Assembly: GCF_021129175.1 (NCBI RefSeq)
Contig: NZ_JAJOHV010000020.1
Span: forward strand, 124,001-188,000
Direction of reading: 5' to 3'
Length of the DNA stretch: 64,000 nucleotides
DNA from: Chromobacterium piscinae
Lineage (GTDB): Bacteria > Pseudomonadota > Gammaproteobacteria > Burkholderiales > Chromobacteriaceae
Below are positions 23,210-33,600 of the stretch, in pieces. The first letter of the stretch is position 1, and each line of letters starts with the position of its first letter. Under the pieces are notes generated by a model, which searched no databases, was not told the DNA's origin, and worked only from the letters and a program-made list of their open reading frames with translations. The translations under genes were made by a program, and so were the position numbers.

Positions 23210-25695
23210 GCCGCGCCCTCCAGCCTGTCCCGCAGCAGCGCCAGCAAGCGTTCGGGATCGCGCTCTGCGCGCAGCGCCTGGCGGAAATCCTCGTGCATCA
23301 CCAGCCGTGCCAGCCGAGAAAAGAATTTCAAATGCGCGGCGCCGGCGTCGGCCGCGTTGAAAGCCAGCAGCAACACCATATCCACCGGCTGCCCGTCGCT
23401 GGCGCCCCAGTCCACCGGTTGCGCCAATCGGGCCAGGCACAGCGTGGGATGCAGCACATGTCCCGACTTGGCATGAGGAATGGCGAAGCCATGCCCCAGG
23501 CCGGTGGAGTAAGCCTGCTCGCGCAGCCACAGGTCTTCCTCCATGCCGTAGCGGTCATCGCAACGCTCCAGCAGCCACAGCCTGTCCACCAGACCCTTGA
23601 TCGCCGCCGCCTTGCTGGCCCAAACGGCATCGGGCATCAAGCAATCGGCGGTCAGCATCGGCAACGCCGGCCGGGCCTCTGCGGCCACCAGCGCCCTCAC
23701 TTCGGCTCCATCCGCGCACTCCAGCGCCCGCCCCAGCAGTTCGCGGCAGCGGCCGGCGTCCAGTTCGCGCAGACGCCGCCGGCATTCCTGCAGCGAAGGC
23801 GCGCTCATGCTCAATTCATCCAGCCCCATGCCCAGGAACAACGGCAAGGCGTGCGGCGCGGCGGCGGCCTCGCCGCACAGCCCTATCCAGCGCCCATGGC
23901 GATGGACGGTGACCGCGGCCTGGCTCAGCGCCGCCAGAAAGGCCGGGTGCAGGCTGTCGTACAGATTGCCCACCCGTTCGTTGTCCCGATCGGCGGCGAA
24001 CAGATACTGCGTCAGGTCGTTGCTGCCCACGCTGAAGAAGTCCACCTCGCGGCAGAAGGCGTCCAGCTGGAACAGCACCGACGGCACCTCCAGCATGATG
24101 CCGAGCGGAACCGGCTCCGCCACCCCCAGCGCGGCGCGCTCCTCCTCCAGCAAGCTTCTGGCCCAGCGCGCTTCGCCCAGCGTCGCGACCATAGGGATCA
24201 TGACCTTGACCGGCCCCAGCGCGCTGGCGCGCAAGATCGCCCGGAGCTGGGCGCGGAACACCGCCTCCTGGTCCGGGTACATGCGAATGGCCCGGTAGCC
24301 GAGAAAGGGGTTGCTCTCCTGCGGCGCGGGAAGGCAACGCGCGGGCTTGTCGCCGCCGATGTCGAAGGTGCGGATGATCACCGGCCGGCCGGCCGCCAGC
24401 CTCACCACCTCGGCGTAGCATTGGAATTGTTCATCCTCGCCCGGCGGCTCGTCGGCATCCATGAACAGCATTTCCGTGCGAAACAGCCCCACCCCGTCCG
24501 CGCCCTGGGCGAAGCCCAGTTGCGCCTCGGCGGCGGAGGCGATGTTCACCGCCAGCTCCAGCCGCTGGCCGTCGGCGCTGGCGGCGATGCCGCCGCTGGC
24601 CTTGGCCAATCGTTGCCGCTGCGCAGCCAGCAGCGCCTCTTCTTCTCGATAGTAATCGAGCACGACCGTATCTGGACTCTGGAACAGAGCCCCCAAGCCC
24701 GCATCCAGGACTGCGGTCCGGCCGATGCCGTCGGCGATGGCCACCCGCTGCACGCCGGTCAAAACCGGCAGTGAAAACCCCCGCGCCAGAATGATGGTGT
24801 GCGAGGTCAGCCCGCCGCGCGCCAGCAGCAGGCCTTTGACCTTATCCCGATCCAGCGCCAGCAGTTCGCTGGGCGCCAGATCCTCCGCCCATAGCAGCGC
24901 GGCTTCCGGCAATACCTCCCCCCCCCGCTCGATTTCCGGCGCGAGCGCCTCCAGCAACCGGCGTCCGACATCGCGAATATCCATCTCCCGCTCGCGCAGG
25001 TATTCGCTGGCCGACTTGGACAACTGCGCGCGGTAATGGACGACAACCGCCGCCACCGCCCGCGCGGGACCCGCGCCATCAGCCACGGCGGCATCCAGCC
25101 GGGCGCGGAAATCCGGATCGCTCAGAATGGCCAGGTGGGCGCGCGACACCCCCGCCGCCTCGCTGCCCTGGCGCTCCGACTGCTGTCGCAGTTGCTCAGC
25201 CAGCGCGCGGCGCGCCCCCGCCAGCGCGACAAGATCGGCATCGCGGTCCGTGGACAAGGGCAGCTCGGCCGGCTCCGGCATGCGGAAGCCGCGATGAACG
25301 CACAGCTCGCCAATCGCCACGCCTTGTCCCGCCGGCTGGCCGAAATATGGCGACGGCGAGAGTTCGGCCAGGCTTCGCGGCAACGCCCGGCTGGCCACGG
25401 GAGCCGCCGCAGCCGGCTCGTCGCAGCACGGCAGCGTCTGCCTCAAGAAGCGGCCCAATTCGTCCGCGACCCGCGCAGCGCCCTCGCCGTCAATTTCGAT
25501 ATCGACGACGTCGTTGAACAGGATGTCCCCGCCGATCAGGCTGAGCACGCTCTTGGCGTCGGCCCATTGGCCATTGCGCTGGTTGCGCCAGCGGATGGCG
25601 GCGCCGAAACCGGCGCAGAACTCCGCGATCCGGCTGGCGGGGCGGGCATGGATGCCATTGGGCAACGGACAGATCAAAGTAAGGCTATGTGACAT
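23206..25695 (-). CDS. PTS multiphosphoryl transfer protein (HPr-EI-EIIA fusion)
   Basis: 829 residues joining three PTS phosphocarriers in the order HPr (1-88, active His16 in NGIHARPAS), enzyme I (about 115-660, active His near 298 in GGLTSHTIILAR, PEP-binding signature GSNDLTQYLFAADRDN) and fructose/mannitol-type EIIA (about 685-829, active His near 740 in GFAIPHAKSG). It should carry phosphate from PEP directly to the EIIB encoded by the next gene upstream, independent of general PTS proteins. A nine-base G tract (minus strand) at 24918-24926 lies inside EI. The true start is ATG 25695; sequence farther upstream belongs to another frame. Confidence 0.93.
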   Translation of the reverse strand: MSHSLTLICPLPNGIHARPASRIAEFCAGFGAAIRWRNQRNGQWADAKSVLSLIGGDILFNDVVDIEIDGEGAARVADELGRFLRQTLPCCDEPAAAAPVASRALPRSLAELSPSPYFGQPAGQGVAIGELCVHRGFRMPEPAELPLSTDRDADLVALAGARRALAEQLRQQSERQGSEAAGVSRAHLAILSDPDFRARLDAAVADGAGPARAVAAVVVHYRAQLSKSASEYLREREMDIRDVGRRLLEALAPEIERGGEVLPEAALLWAEDLAPSELLALDRDKVKGLLLARGGLTSHTIILARGFSLPVLTGVQRVAIADGIGRTAVLDAGLGALFQSPDTVVLDYYREEEALLAAQRQRLAKASGGIAASADGQRLELAVNIASAAEAQLGFAQGADGVGLFRTEMLFMDADEPPGEDEQFQCYAEVVRLAAGRPVIIRTFDIGGDKPARCLPAPQESNPFLGYRAIRMYPDQEAVFRAQLRAILRASALGPVKVMIPMVATLGEARWARSLLEEERAALGVAEPVPLGIMLEVPSVLFQLDAFCREVDFFSVGSNDLTQYLFAADRDNERVGNLYDSLHPAFLAALSQAAVTVHRHGRWIGLCGEAAAAPHALPLFLGMGLDELSMSAPSLQECRRRLRELDAGRCRELLGRALECADGAEVRALVAAEARPALPMLTADCLMPDAVWASKAAAIKGLVDRLWLLERCDDRYGMEEDLWLREQAYSTGLGHGFAIPHAKSGHVLHPTLCLARLAQPVDWGASDGQPVDMVLLLAFNAADAGAAHLKFFSRLARLVMHEDFRQALRAERDPERLLALLRDRLEGAA

Positions 25696-25739
25696 ACGAC
25701 TGCTTTCCTGATGCGCCGGACCCGGCGGCCCGGCCGGGT

Positions 25740-26033
25740 TCACAGAAGCGCGAAAACCGCAGCGGCGTCTTTCAACACCTTCTGAATCGGCACCCGGACA
25801 ACGCGCTTGTCCTCGAAGCGCTCCTCGCCCTCGATGGCGATGTCCACCGCCAGCAACACCACGTCGGCAGCCAGGATGTCCCGGTTGGACAGCTCGTTCT
25901 CTATGCCTATCGCGCCCTGGGTTTCCACCTTGACGTCGTGGCCCAGCTGGCGACCTATGCTCTCCAGTTTTTCCGCGGCCATATAGGTGTGGGCGATACC
26001 GGTCGGGCAAGCGGTAATGGCGACAACTTTCAT
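25740..26033 (-). CDS. PTS fructose-type EIIB subunit
   Basis: 97 residues. MKVVAITACPTGIAHTYMAA has the phosphorylated Cys9 and the CPTGIAHT signature of fructose-family EIIB; the rest (VKVETQGAIGIENELS) is canonical. It is a free-standing domain, located between the EIIC and multiphosphoryl genes with gaps of 31 and 44 bases, so part of one operon. Confidence 0.95.
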   Translation of the reverse strand: MKVVAITACPTGIAHTYMAAEKLESIGRQLGHDVKVETQGAIGIENELSNRDILAADVVLLAVDIAIEGEERFEDKRVVRVPIQKVLKDAAAVFALL

Positions 26034-26064
26034 GATCGATTTCCTCTGGCTGTGATGCGGCGGC

Positions 26065-27096
26065 TCAGGCGGTCGGCGCGGATGCGCCGCTCCTGGCCTT
26101 GAGCAGATTGATGACGATGGCGACCAGCAGCACGCCGCAGGCGATGGCCAGGCCGAACATCAGCCGGTTGTCCACCACCGGCAGCACGATGGGGCCGCCG
26201 TGCGGCGCGTGGTCGCCCACGCCGCCCAGCATCGCGATCATGCCGCCCAGCGCCGAGCCGGCGACAATGGTGGGGATCACCCGCAGCGGGTCGGCGGCGG
26301 CAAACGGAATGGCGCCCTCGGTAATGCCTATCATGCCCATGCCCAGCGCGGCGGAGCCGGCCTCCCGCTCCTGCTCGCTCCACAGCGACTTGCGCAGCTT
26401 GGTGGCCAGGCCCAGGCCCAACGGCGGAATGCTGACTGCGGCGGCCACCGCCCCCATCACCTGGTACTGGCCCTCCGCGATCATGCTGGCGCCGAAAAAG
26501 AAAGCCACCTTGTTGACCGGGCCGCCCATGTCGAAGGCAACCATCGCGCCCAGCAAGGCGCCCAAGGCCATCGCGTTGGCGCCGCCCATGGATTTGAGCC
26601 AGGCGCCCATCGTCACCATCAGGTCGGCGATCGGCACCCCCAGCACCTCGAACATCAAGGTTCCGATCGCAAACGACGACAGGATGGGAATGATCAGGAT
26701 GGGCATCAGCGGTTTCAACGCCTTGGCCACTGGCATCTTCTTCAGCAGTTCCACCACCCAGCCGGCCAGCAGACCGGCGATCAGCGCGCCGAGGAAGCCT
26801 GCGTTGACGGTATGGGCGATCTGGCCGCCCACCATGCCGGCCACCAGCGCGGGCTTGCCTGAGCGGGCATAGGCGATATAGCCGGCCAGCACCGGCAGCA
26901 GCAGCGCAAAAGCGCTGCCGCCTATGTCCAGGATCAGCTTGAGCAAGGGCGCGTGGCTGAAATCCGGCCCCTTGCCGGTCATCGGCGCCAGTGAAATGGC
27001 CAGCGCGATCAGGATGCCGCCGCTGGCGATGAAGGGGATCACATGCGATACCCCGGTGAGCAAATACTGCTTCCATTGTTCCAGACGGGCCTGCAT
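26065..27096 (-). CDS. PTS fructose-type EIIC permease
   Basis: 343-residue inner-membrane permease with about eight to ten hydrophobic segments. Conserved motifs include GVSHVIPFIASGGILIALAI, FDMGGPVNKVAFFFG, GMGMIGITEGAIPFAAADP and PHGGPIVLP. It translocates the sugar while EIIB phosphorylates it. Start ATG 27096 is preceded by GAGGAGAGGA; the frame is open further upstream but without membrane sequence. First gene of the operon; the promoter must lie in 27097-27311, shared with the divergent GGDEF/EAL gene. Confidence 0.94.
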   Translation of the reverse strand: MQARLEQWKQYLLTGVSHVIPFIASGGILIALAISLAPMTGKGPDFSHAPLLKLILDIGGSAFALLLPVLAGYIAYARSGKPALVAGMVGGQIAHTVNAGFLGALIAGLLAGWVVELLKKMPVAKALKPLMPILIIPILSSFAIGTLMFEVLGVPIADLMVTMGAWLKSMGGANAMALGALLGAMVAFDMGGPVNKVAFFFGASMIAEGQYQVMGAVAAAVSIPPLGLGLATKLRKSLWSEQEREAGSAALGMGMIGITEGAIPFAAADPLRVIPTIVAGSALGGMIAMLGGVGDHAPHGGPIVLPVVDNRLMFGLAIACGVLLVAIVINLLKARSGASAPTA

Positions 27097-27311
27097 GTCC
27101 TCTCCTCCTCTTGATGTCTGGGGAAAGGCTACAGCAGGCGCGCCTGGCCCATATAGTGGCGTGATCAGCCGCGACTGGATTTTTGTGACATCGCAGACAT
27201 CAATGGCCGCCTGTCCGCAGACTGCGTTCACGCAGGCATGCAAGCCGGCCTCGGAATCGGGATTCAGGGTTCTAAACTGAATAAGCTCCACACCCAAAGA
27301 GAGCCCGCGCC

Positions 27312-29432
27312 ATGCGCAACCTGTTCACATCCGGCCGGCCGTTCCGGCTGGTGCCCTACTTCTTCTTGTTGTCGCTGCTGCTGATGGCGGGAGCGACCGT
27401 CCTGATGGCTGGCAACTTGCGGCACTATTCCGGCGAGCAGCTACTGAAGCTGGAGAAAAGCCGCGCGGCATCGCTGGTGCAGATTTTCGAAAACTCGCTG
27501 TGGGCCGACTTCCGTCCGCTGCTCCCGCTGGCGCGCGACCGAGCCAGGCTCAAGCAAGTGGCCGGCCAGCCCCGCCTGCGCGAGGCGGTGATACGGCTGA
27601 TGCGCGGCACCGACGTGATACGGGTCAAGATGTACGCGCTCAATGGCATCACGCTGTTCTCCACCGACCCAGGGCAGATCGGGGAGGACGAAAGCGACGA
27701 CGATGGCTTCCGGTCCGCCGCCGTCGGCACGCCGGCAAGCGAGCTGGCCCACAATCACAGCATCGATGCCTTTGAACGCACGCTGACCGACCGCGACATC
27801 ATCTCCACCTACGTGCCGATGCACGATCCGGCCGGCAAGATAGAAGGCGTGCTGGAGATCTACCTGGATGCCACGTCCTTCGTCGTCGACAGCGACCGCC
27901 AGCTGCGCTGGGTGACGCTGGCCATCTGCGCATTGATGGCGGTGCTATTCCTCGCCCAGATGCTGGTGGTGCGCCTGGCCGGCCGCATCATAGACCGCCA
28001 GGCGGCGGCCTTATCCGAAACCAACCGGGAGCTGGACAACCGCGTGGCGGCCCGCACCTGGGAGCTCGCCAACGCCAACGCCAATCTTGAGGGCGAAATC
28101 CAGGAGCGCCGCCGTGCCGAGGAAAGACTCGACCATCTGGCCCACCACGACCCCCTGACCGGCCTGCCGAACCGACTGCTGTTCCAGAAACGGCTGAGCC
28201 GCGCGCTGAGCGTTCCCGACCTTCCCGCATACAAGCTGGCCATGCTGTTCATCGATCTGGACCGTTTCAAGGACGTGAACGACACACTGGGGCACTACAT
28301 CGGCGACCAGTTGCTGAACGCGGTGGCCGCCCGTCTGGCCAGCAGCATGCGCGCCGAAGACATGCTGGCCCGCCTGGGCGGGGATGAATTCATCTGCGTG
28401 CTGGAAAACATCGCGAACCGCGACGTGGCCGCCGACGTGGCGGGCAAGCTGCTGGCGCTGTTCCAGCAGCCGTTTTGCATCAACGGCAACGATCTTTATC
28501 TGTCGGCGAGCATAGGCATCAGCTTCGCCAGCCACGACGGCGCCGATGTGGACACCCTGCTGCGCCATGCAGACATCGCGATGTACGCGGCAAAGAGCGC
28601 CGGCCGCAACCGCTGCCAGCATTACACCCCGCAAATGTCGGCCGAAGCCGAGCAGCGGGTGGTGTTAGAGCGGCAGCTGCGCCAGGCGCTGGAAAACGAC
28701 GAGATCACGGCCCACTACCAGCCCCAGGTGGACGCAGCCACGGGAAAACTGGTCGGCGCCGAAGCGCTGGCGCGCTGGCGGCATCCCACCCTGGGCATGG
28801 TGCCGCCGTCGCGCTTCATTCCCATCGCCGAAGAATGCGGCCTCATCGTGCCTCTGGGCGATCAGATCCTGGAGAAATCGCTGCGCCAGTTGGAGAGTTG
28901 GCGCCGGGACGGCTTCGAACTGCCATCGATTTCGGTCAACTTGTCGACCCGGCAGCTGGAGCGGCAAGACTTTCCGCAGCATGTCGCCAGGCTGCTGCAG
29001 CGTTATCAGTTGCAGCCCAGCGATCTGGAGCTGGAAATCACCGAAAGCGTCATCATGGAGGCGGACAACGCCGTCAACATCCTGGCCGAGCTGCGCGCGC
29101 TGGGCATCCGTCTGTCGATCGACGATTTCGGCACCGGCTACTCTTCCCTCTCCTATCTGCGGCAGCTGCCGGTGCAAGTGCTGAAAATAGACCGCAGCTT
29201 CATACTCGGCATCGGCAAGGGGGGAGAAGCCATCGTACACGCCATCCTGGCGCTGTCCTCCAATCTGGGCCTGGAAACCGTGGCGGAAGGCGTGGAAGAG
29301 CCGTATCAACTCGAGTTCCTGCGCGCCGCCGGCTGCCATGTGATCCAGGGTTTCCTCTATTCCCGGCCCTTGCAGGAAGAGGCATTCGCCTCGGACTGGC
29401 GCGAGCGGCTGCATACACCGGCCCACCCGTAG
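27312..29432 (+). CDS. Membrane GGDEF/EAL bifunctional cyclic-di-GMP enzyme
   Basis: 706 residues. TM1 (about 14-34), a periplasmic sensor region (35-198), TM2 (199-222) and a short coiled-coil linker, then a diguanylate cyclase domain (GGDEF motif intact at 356-360, I-site-like RAED upstream) and a phosphodiesterase domain (EAL near 484-486, DDFGTGYSS loop, ESVIME). Both catalytic motifs are complete, so synthesis and hydrolysis of c-di-GMP are both possible; the net activity cannot be told. Divergent from the PTS operon and closed by a strong bidirectional terminator. Confidence 0.93.
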   Translation: MRNLFTSGRPFRLVPYFFLLSLLLMAGATVLMAGNLRHYSGEQLLKLEKSRAASLVQIFENSLWADFRPLLPLARDRARLKQVAGQPRLREAVIRLMRGTDVIRVKMYALNGITLFSTDPGQIGEDESDDDGFRSAAVGTPASELAHNHSIDAFERTLTDRDIISTYVPMHDPAGKIEGVLEIYLDATSFVVDSDRQLRWVTLAICALMAVLFLAQMLVVRLAGRIIDRQAAALSETNRELDNRVAARTWELANANANLEGEIQERRRAEERLDHLAHHDPLTGLPNRLLFQKRLSRALSVPDLPAYKLAMLFIDLDRFKDVNDTLGHYIGDQLLNAVAARLASSMRAEDMLARLGGDEFICVLENIANRDVAADVAGKLLALFQQPFCINGNDLYLSASIGISFASHDGADVDTLLRHADIAMYAAKSAGRNRCQHYTPQMSAEAEQRVVLERQLRQALENDEITAHYQPQVDAATGKLVGAEALARWRHPTLGMVPPSRFIPIAEECGLIVPLGDQILEKSLRQLESWRRDGFELPSISVNLSTRQLERQDFPQHVARLLQRYQLQPSDLELEITESVIMEADNAVNILAELRALGIRLSIDDFGTGYSSLSYLRQLPVQVLKIDRSFILGIGKGGEAIVHAILALSSNLGLETVAEGVEEPYQLEFLRAAGCHVIQGFLYSRPLQEEAFASDWRERLHTPAHP

Positions 29433-29443
29433 CCGCAGCCCCC

Positions 29444-29474
29444 AAAAAACAGCCCCGAATCGGGGCTGTTTTTC
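29444..29474. terminator. Bidirectional terminator between GGDEF/EAL gene and cysN
   Basis: ACAGCCCCG (29449-29457) and CGGGGCTGT (29461-29469) around AAT, with an A-run before and a T-run after, so it can stop transcription from both the rightward c-di-GMP gene and the leftward cysDN operon. Confidence 0.9.
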
Positions 29475-29492
29475 ATCCGGCGCGGAAACCGA

Positions 29493-30926
29493 TCAAAGTC
29501 CGTCCTGCAAGCGCCGCGCCAGCTCGGCGCGCGTCATCTGCGGGAAGTGGCGCTGCAGCAGCTGGTCCAGCTCCTGCTCGAACAGCTGCCACGGCGACAG
29601 CGCGACAGGAGACGATTCCTCGCTGCGGGCGACGATCATGCCGGCGGCCACCGTGCCGTTGCTCAGCCTGTCGATCAGGATCAGGCTGCCGCTGCCGCGG
29701 CAATCGCGGTACGGATCGAACGCCGCCGGGCTATTGAGGGCAATCCGGCACAGGCCGATCTCGTTCAACGCCAGCGCGCCGGCCGGGCTGTCCTGCAGCG
29801 TGTTGACGTCAGTGCGATGCAGGATGGCTTCGATGCGGCCGGTCACGTACTTGCCGGCCAACTTGAAACCATACTCCTTGCCCGGCCGCAGCGGCTCTTC
29901 CCCCATCGCCACCAGATGGGCGTCGAAGCTGCGCGACACCTGCGGCCGCGCCTCGTCGGCGCGCACCAGCATGTCGCCGCGGGAAATGTCGATCTCGTCT
30001 TCCAGCGTCAGCGTCACAGCCTGGCCGGCGCAGGCGCGGGACAGACGGCCGTCGAAGGTGACGATGTCCTTGACCCGGCTTTCCTTGCCTGAAGGCAGCG
30101 CAACCACCGCGTCGCCCGGATGCACGGCGCCGCTGGCGATGGTGCCGCAGAAGCCGCGAAAATCCAGGTTGGGCCGGTTCACGTATTGCACCGGCAGACG
30201 GAAGGCGGACAGCGGCGCGTCGTGGCCGATCTGTATCGTTTCCAGCAGGTGCATCAGCGTCGCGCCCTTGTACCACGGCGCGGCCTCGGTGCGGCTGACC
30301 ACATTGTCACCGCGCAGCGCGGAGATCGGCACGAAATGGATGTCCGGGATGTCCAGATGCTCGGCGAAGGTCAGGTATTCGTCGCGGATGCGGTTGTACA
30401 CGTCCTCGCTGTAATCCACCAGATCCATCTTGTTGACCGCGACGATCACGTGGCGGATGCCCAGCAGGCTGACGATATAGCTGTGGCGGCGGGTCTGCGT
30501 CTGCACGCCGCGCCGCGCGTCGATCAGGATGATGGCTAGGTTGCTGGTGGACGCGCCGGTGGCCATGTTGCGGGTGTACTGCTCGTGGCCCGGACAGTCG
30601 GCGATGATGAACTTGCGCTTCTCCGTGCTGAAGTAGCGGTAGGCGACATCGATGGTGATGCCCTGCTCGCGCTCGGCCTGCAGGCCATCCACCAGCAGCG
30701 CCAGGTCGATCTCCTGGTCGGTGGTGTTGTACTTTTTCGAGTCGCTCTCGATCGCCGCCAGCTGGTCTTCGAAGATCAGCTTGGAATCGTGCAGCAGCCG
30801 GCCGATCAGCGTGGATTTGCCGTCGTCCACGCTGCCACAGGTGATGAAGCGCAGCATGTCCTTGTTCTCATGCTGGCTCAGGTATTCCAGGATATCCCCG
30901 GCGATCAGTTCGGATTGGTGAGACAT
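29493..30926 (-). CDS. cysN: Sulfate adenylyltransferase subunit 1 (GTPase)
   Basis: 477-residue EF-Tu-like GTPase of ATP sulfurylase, driving APS formation. GTP motifs: [15 protein letters not shown], effector [22 protein letters not shown] and NKMD. The length shows no fused CysC kinase, so APS kinase or reductase must be encoded elsewhere. The ATG overlaps the cysD stop by one base (TGATG), giving translational coupling of the two subunits. Confidence 0.96.
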   Translation of the reverse strand: MSHQSELIAGDILEYLSQHENKDMLRFITCGSVDDGKSTLIGRLLHDSKLIFEDQLAAIESDSKKYNTTDQEIDLALLVDGLQAEREQGITIDVAYRYFSTEKRKFIIADCPGHEQYTRNMATGASTSNLAIILIDARRGVQTQTRRHSYIVSLLGIRHVIVAVNKMDLVDYSEDVYNRIRDEYLTFAEHLDIPDIHFVPISALRGDNVVSRTEAAPWYKGATLMHLLETIQIGHDAPLSAFRLPVQYVNRPNLDFRGFCGTIASGAVHPGDAVVALPSGKESRVKDIVTFDGRLSRACAGQAVTLTLEDEIDISRGDMLVRADEARPQVSRSFDAHLVAMGEEPLRPGKEYGFKLAGKYVTGRIEAILHRTDVNTLQDSPAGALALNEIGLCRIALNSPAAFDPYRDCRGSGSLILIDRLSNGTVAAGMIVARSEESSPVALSPWQLFEQELDQLLQRHFPQMTRAELARRLQDGL

Positions 30927-31852
30927 CAGAAATACCCTTCCATTTTCTTCTTTTCCATCGAGCCGGCGCTGTCATGGTCGATCAGTCGGCCTTGCCGCTC
31001 AGAGGTTTTGGTCAGCAGCATTTCCTGAATGATTTCCGGCAACGTGGCGGCCTCGGACTCCACCGCGCCGGTCAGCGGGTAGCAGCCCAGCGTGCGGAAA
31101 CGCACCTTGCGCGTCTGGATGCTGGCCTTTTCGGCCGGCGTCAGATATTCGAGGATGCGGTCGTCGTCGATCATGATCAGCATGCCGTCGCGTTCCACCA
31201 CCGGACGCTCGGCGGCGAAATACAGCGGCACGATCTCGATGCCTTCCAGATAGATGTATTGCCAGATGTCCAGCTCGGTCCAGTTGGACAAAGGGAACAC
31301 GCGGATGCTCTCGCCCTTGTCTATCTTGCCGTTGTAAATGTTCCACAGCTCCGGACGCTGGCTTTTCGGATCCCAGCGATGGTTCTTGTCGCGGAACGAG
31401 TACACGCGCTCCTTGGCGCGGCTTTTTTCCTCGTCGCGGCGCGCGCCGCCGAAGGCCGCGTCGAATTTGTGCTTGTTCAGCGCCTGCTTCAGGCCCTCGG
31501 TCTTCATCACATCGGTATGCTTGGCGCTGCCGGCGGTGAAGGGGTTGATACCGGCGTCCACTCCATCCTGGTTTACGTGGACAATCAGGTCCCAGCCGTT
31601 TTCCTTGGCCTGTTTGTCCCGCAGCGCGATCATTTCGCGGAATTTCCAGGTAGTGTCGACATGCATCAACGGGAACGGCGGCTTGCCGGGATAGAACGCC
31701 TTTTTCGCCAGGTGCAGCATCACCGCGGAGTCTTTGCCGATGGAATACAACATCACCGGGTTCTCGAATTCCGCCGCCACCTCGCGGATGATGTGGATGG
31801 ACTCCGCCTCCAGTTGCTGGAGGTGGGTCAGCCTTGCTTGATCGATATCCAT
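30926..31852 (-). CDS. cysD: Sulfate adenylyltransferase subunit 2
   Basis: 308-residue PP-loop ATPase subunit that, with CysN, makes adenosine 5'-phosphosulfate in assimilatory sulfate reduction. [17 protein letters not shown] is the PP-loop; the C-terminal [13 protein letters not shown] and [17 protein letters not shown] segments are typical. ATG 31852 chosen as the conserved [12 protein letters not shown] start; a frame upstream adds 18 residues without family sequence. First gene of the cysDN operon. Confidence 0.95.
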   Translation of the reverse strand: MDIDQARLTHLQQLEAESIHIIREVAAEFENPVMLYSIGKDSAVMLHLAKKAFYPGKPPFPLMHVDTTWKFREMIALRDKQAKENGWDLIVHVNQDGVDAGINPFTAGSAKHTDVMKTEGLKQALNKHKFDAAFGGARRDEEKSRAKERVYSFRDKNHRWDPKSQRPELWNIYNGKIDKGESIRVFPLSNWTELDIWQYIYLEGIEIVPLYFAAERPVVERDGMLIMIDDDRILEYLTPAEKASIQTRKVRFRTLGCYPLTGAVESEAATLPEIIQEMLLTKTSERQGRLIDHDSAGSMEKKKMEGYF

Positions 31853-32197
31853 GCTTGCAGCCTGTTCTATGGTTGCAGCCAATCTACCGGAAATATTCGC
31901 AGGCATTCAAAACCGATTGGATATATCAATATAAGCTTAGCAAATCTTAAAAACTTCAAAGCTGGAATATGGATTTGGCACAAGCCCGTTATCAAACAAC
32001 AGTGTAAGATCAATGCAGACAGTCGATTAAAGTTTCCCCAGACGATGTCGATAAGAGCAGCAAGTGGTGGCTACCACACCTTGCCATACCCAAAAGACCG
32101 CGGCGCAAGACCGCAACCGTGATGACAGCTTGGCAACCCGCCCTAAATAGCAACATGCCCGCCTGACGGCAGATCAGGCGGCCCGGGAGACGACGTC
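31853..32197. other. Divergent cysD/fliD intergenic region
   Basis: 345 bases without a gene. The part near cysD (31900-32000) is AT-rich, with a GATATATC core, and probably carries the cysDN promoter and activator sites; the half before fliD contains no recognisable sigma-28 or sigma-54 motif that I could defend. No RNA gene seen. Confidence 0.5.
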
Positions 32198-33574
32198 ATG
32201 TCATCCATCAGCGCCAGCGCAGGTCCCTTGGACGTGCAATCCATTGTCAGCCAGCTGATCCAGGCCGACTCGCAGCCGCTTACCCAAAGCCAGCAGCGCG
32301 TCAGCAACTTCCAGTCCGAACTCAGTACGATAGGCCAGGTCAGCTCGGCGCTGTCCAGCTTGCAGAGCGCGGCCTCGACGCTATCGTCCGGCACCTTTCT
32401 GCAGCAATTCTCCGCCGCCTCGTCCGACACCACCGTAGCCGCCGTCACCACCACATCAGGCGGCGCGGCAGGCACTTACGCGCTGAACGTGACGCAGATG
32501 GCGCGGTCGCGCCAGTTGGTATTCGACCAGACCTCCGGCGGCGCCTCCATCACAGACCAGAACGCCACCCTGGCCGGCGCGCCGTCCTCTCTGACTTTCA
32601 ATGTCGGCGGCACCAGCAGCACGGTCCAACTGGGCAGCAACGCCTCCTTGTCGTCGATCGCCAGCAGCATCAATGGCGCCGGCATCGGCATCAATGCCTC
32701 CATCGTGCAATACAACAACAACTATTCGCTGGTGCTCAGCTCGGCCCAGGGCGGCACCAGCAACAGCTTTTCGATCACGTCCGGCGGCACCGACAGCAAC
32801 AACACTTCGGGCAATACGCTTGCCGGCCTGCAGCAAAGCGGCACCGCGGCCAGCGAGTCGACCAATGCCCAGAACGCGCTGATGACGGTGAACGGCGTCA
32901 ATGTTTCGTCCAGCAGCAACACCGTGACCAACGTGGTCAACGGCGCCAGCATCACGCTGGAAAAGCTGGGCCAGACCACCATCAACATGAGCCAGAACAC
33001 ATCGGGCATCGCGTCGACGCTGCAAAGCTTCATTTCCGCCTACAACCAGGTAGTCAGCACCACCAACTCGGCCACCACCAGCTCCACCACCGTGGGCAGC
33101 AAACCGGCCAATACCGACATCAGCTCCGACCTCACCGGCCTGCACGAGCGGCTGGCGGGCTTGCTCGGCACGCCGGTGGCGGGCGTGGACCCGGTCAACT
33201 CCTACGCCTATCTGGCGCAGGTGGGCATTACCCAGGGCGCCGATGGCACGCTGTCGCTGAACACCACCGCTTTCAACGCCGCGCTGGCAGCCAATCCGTC
33301 CGCGGTAAGCAATCTGTTCGGCAACCCCCAGAACACCGGCATCGGCAACGTGTTCAACAGCACTATCAACTCCTTGCTTGGACCAGGCGGCATGATCACC
33401 AGCAACCAGAACAATCTCAACAGCAAGGTGACTTCGGAACAGCAGTTGCAGCAGCAGCTGCAAAGCCAGCTGAGCACCGAGCAGACCAACTTGCTGACCG
33501 AGTACTCCAGCCTCAACAGCGAGCTGGCCGCAATGGAACAGTCCTCCTCCAGTATGGCCAACCTGATCGGCTGA
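32198..33574 (+). CDS. fliD: Flagellar filament capping protein FliD
   Basis: 458 residues. N-terminal FliD_N (DVQSIVSQLIQADSQPLTQS), a central variable region rich in Ser/Thr/Asn/Gly, and C-terminal coiled region (QQLQQQLQSQLSTEQTNLLT) match the cap protein that folds flagellin at the filament tip. It is exported through the flagellar type III apparatus, so no signal peptide. No fliS, fliC or other flagellar gene is next to it: a solitary copy between cysD and a peptidase gene. Followed by a terminator, so it is monocistronic. Confidence 0.9.
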   Translation: MSSISASAGPLDVQSIVSQLIQADSQPLTQSQQRVSNFQSELSTIGQVSSALSSLQSAASTLSSGTFLQQFSAASSDTTVAAVTTTSGGAAGTYALNVTQMARSRQLVFDQTSGGASITDQNATLAGAPSSLTFNVGGTSSTVQLGSNASLSSIASSINGAGIGINASIVQYNNNYSLVLSSAQGGTSNSFSITSGGTDSNNTSGNTLAGLQQSGTAASESTNAQNALMTVNGVNVSSSSNTVTNVVNGASITLEKLGQTTINMSQNTSGIASTLQSFISAYNQVVSTTNSATTSSTTVGSKPANTDISSDLTGLHERLAGLLGTPVAGVDPVNSYAYLAQVGITQGADGTLSLNTTAFNAALAANPSAVSNLFGNPQNTGIGNVFNSTINSLLGPGGMITSNQNNLNSKVTSEQQLQQQLQSQLSTEQTNLLTEYSSLNSELAAMEQSSSSMANLIG

Positions 33575-33600
33575 TCCTGGCCGGCCATGCTGGACCTTGC

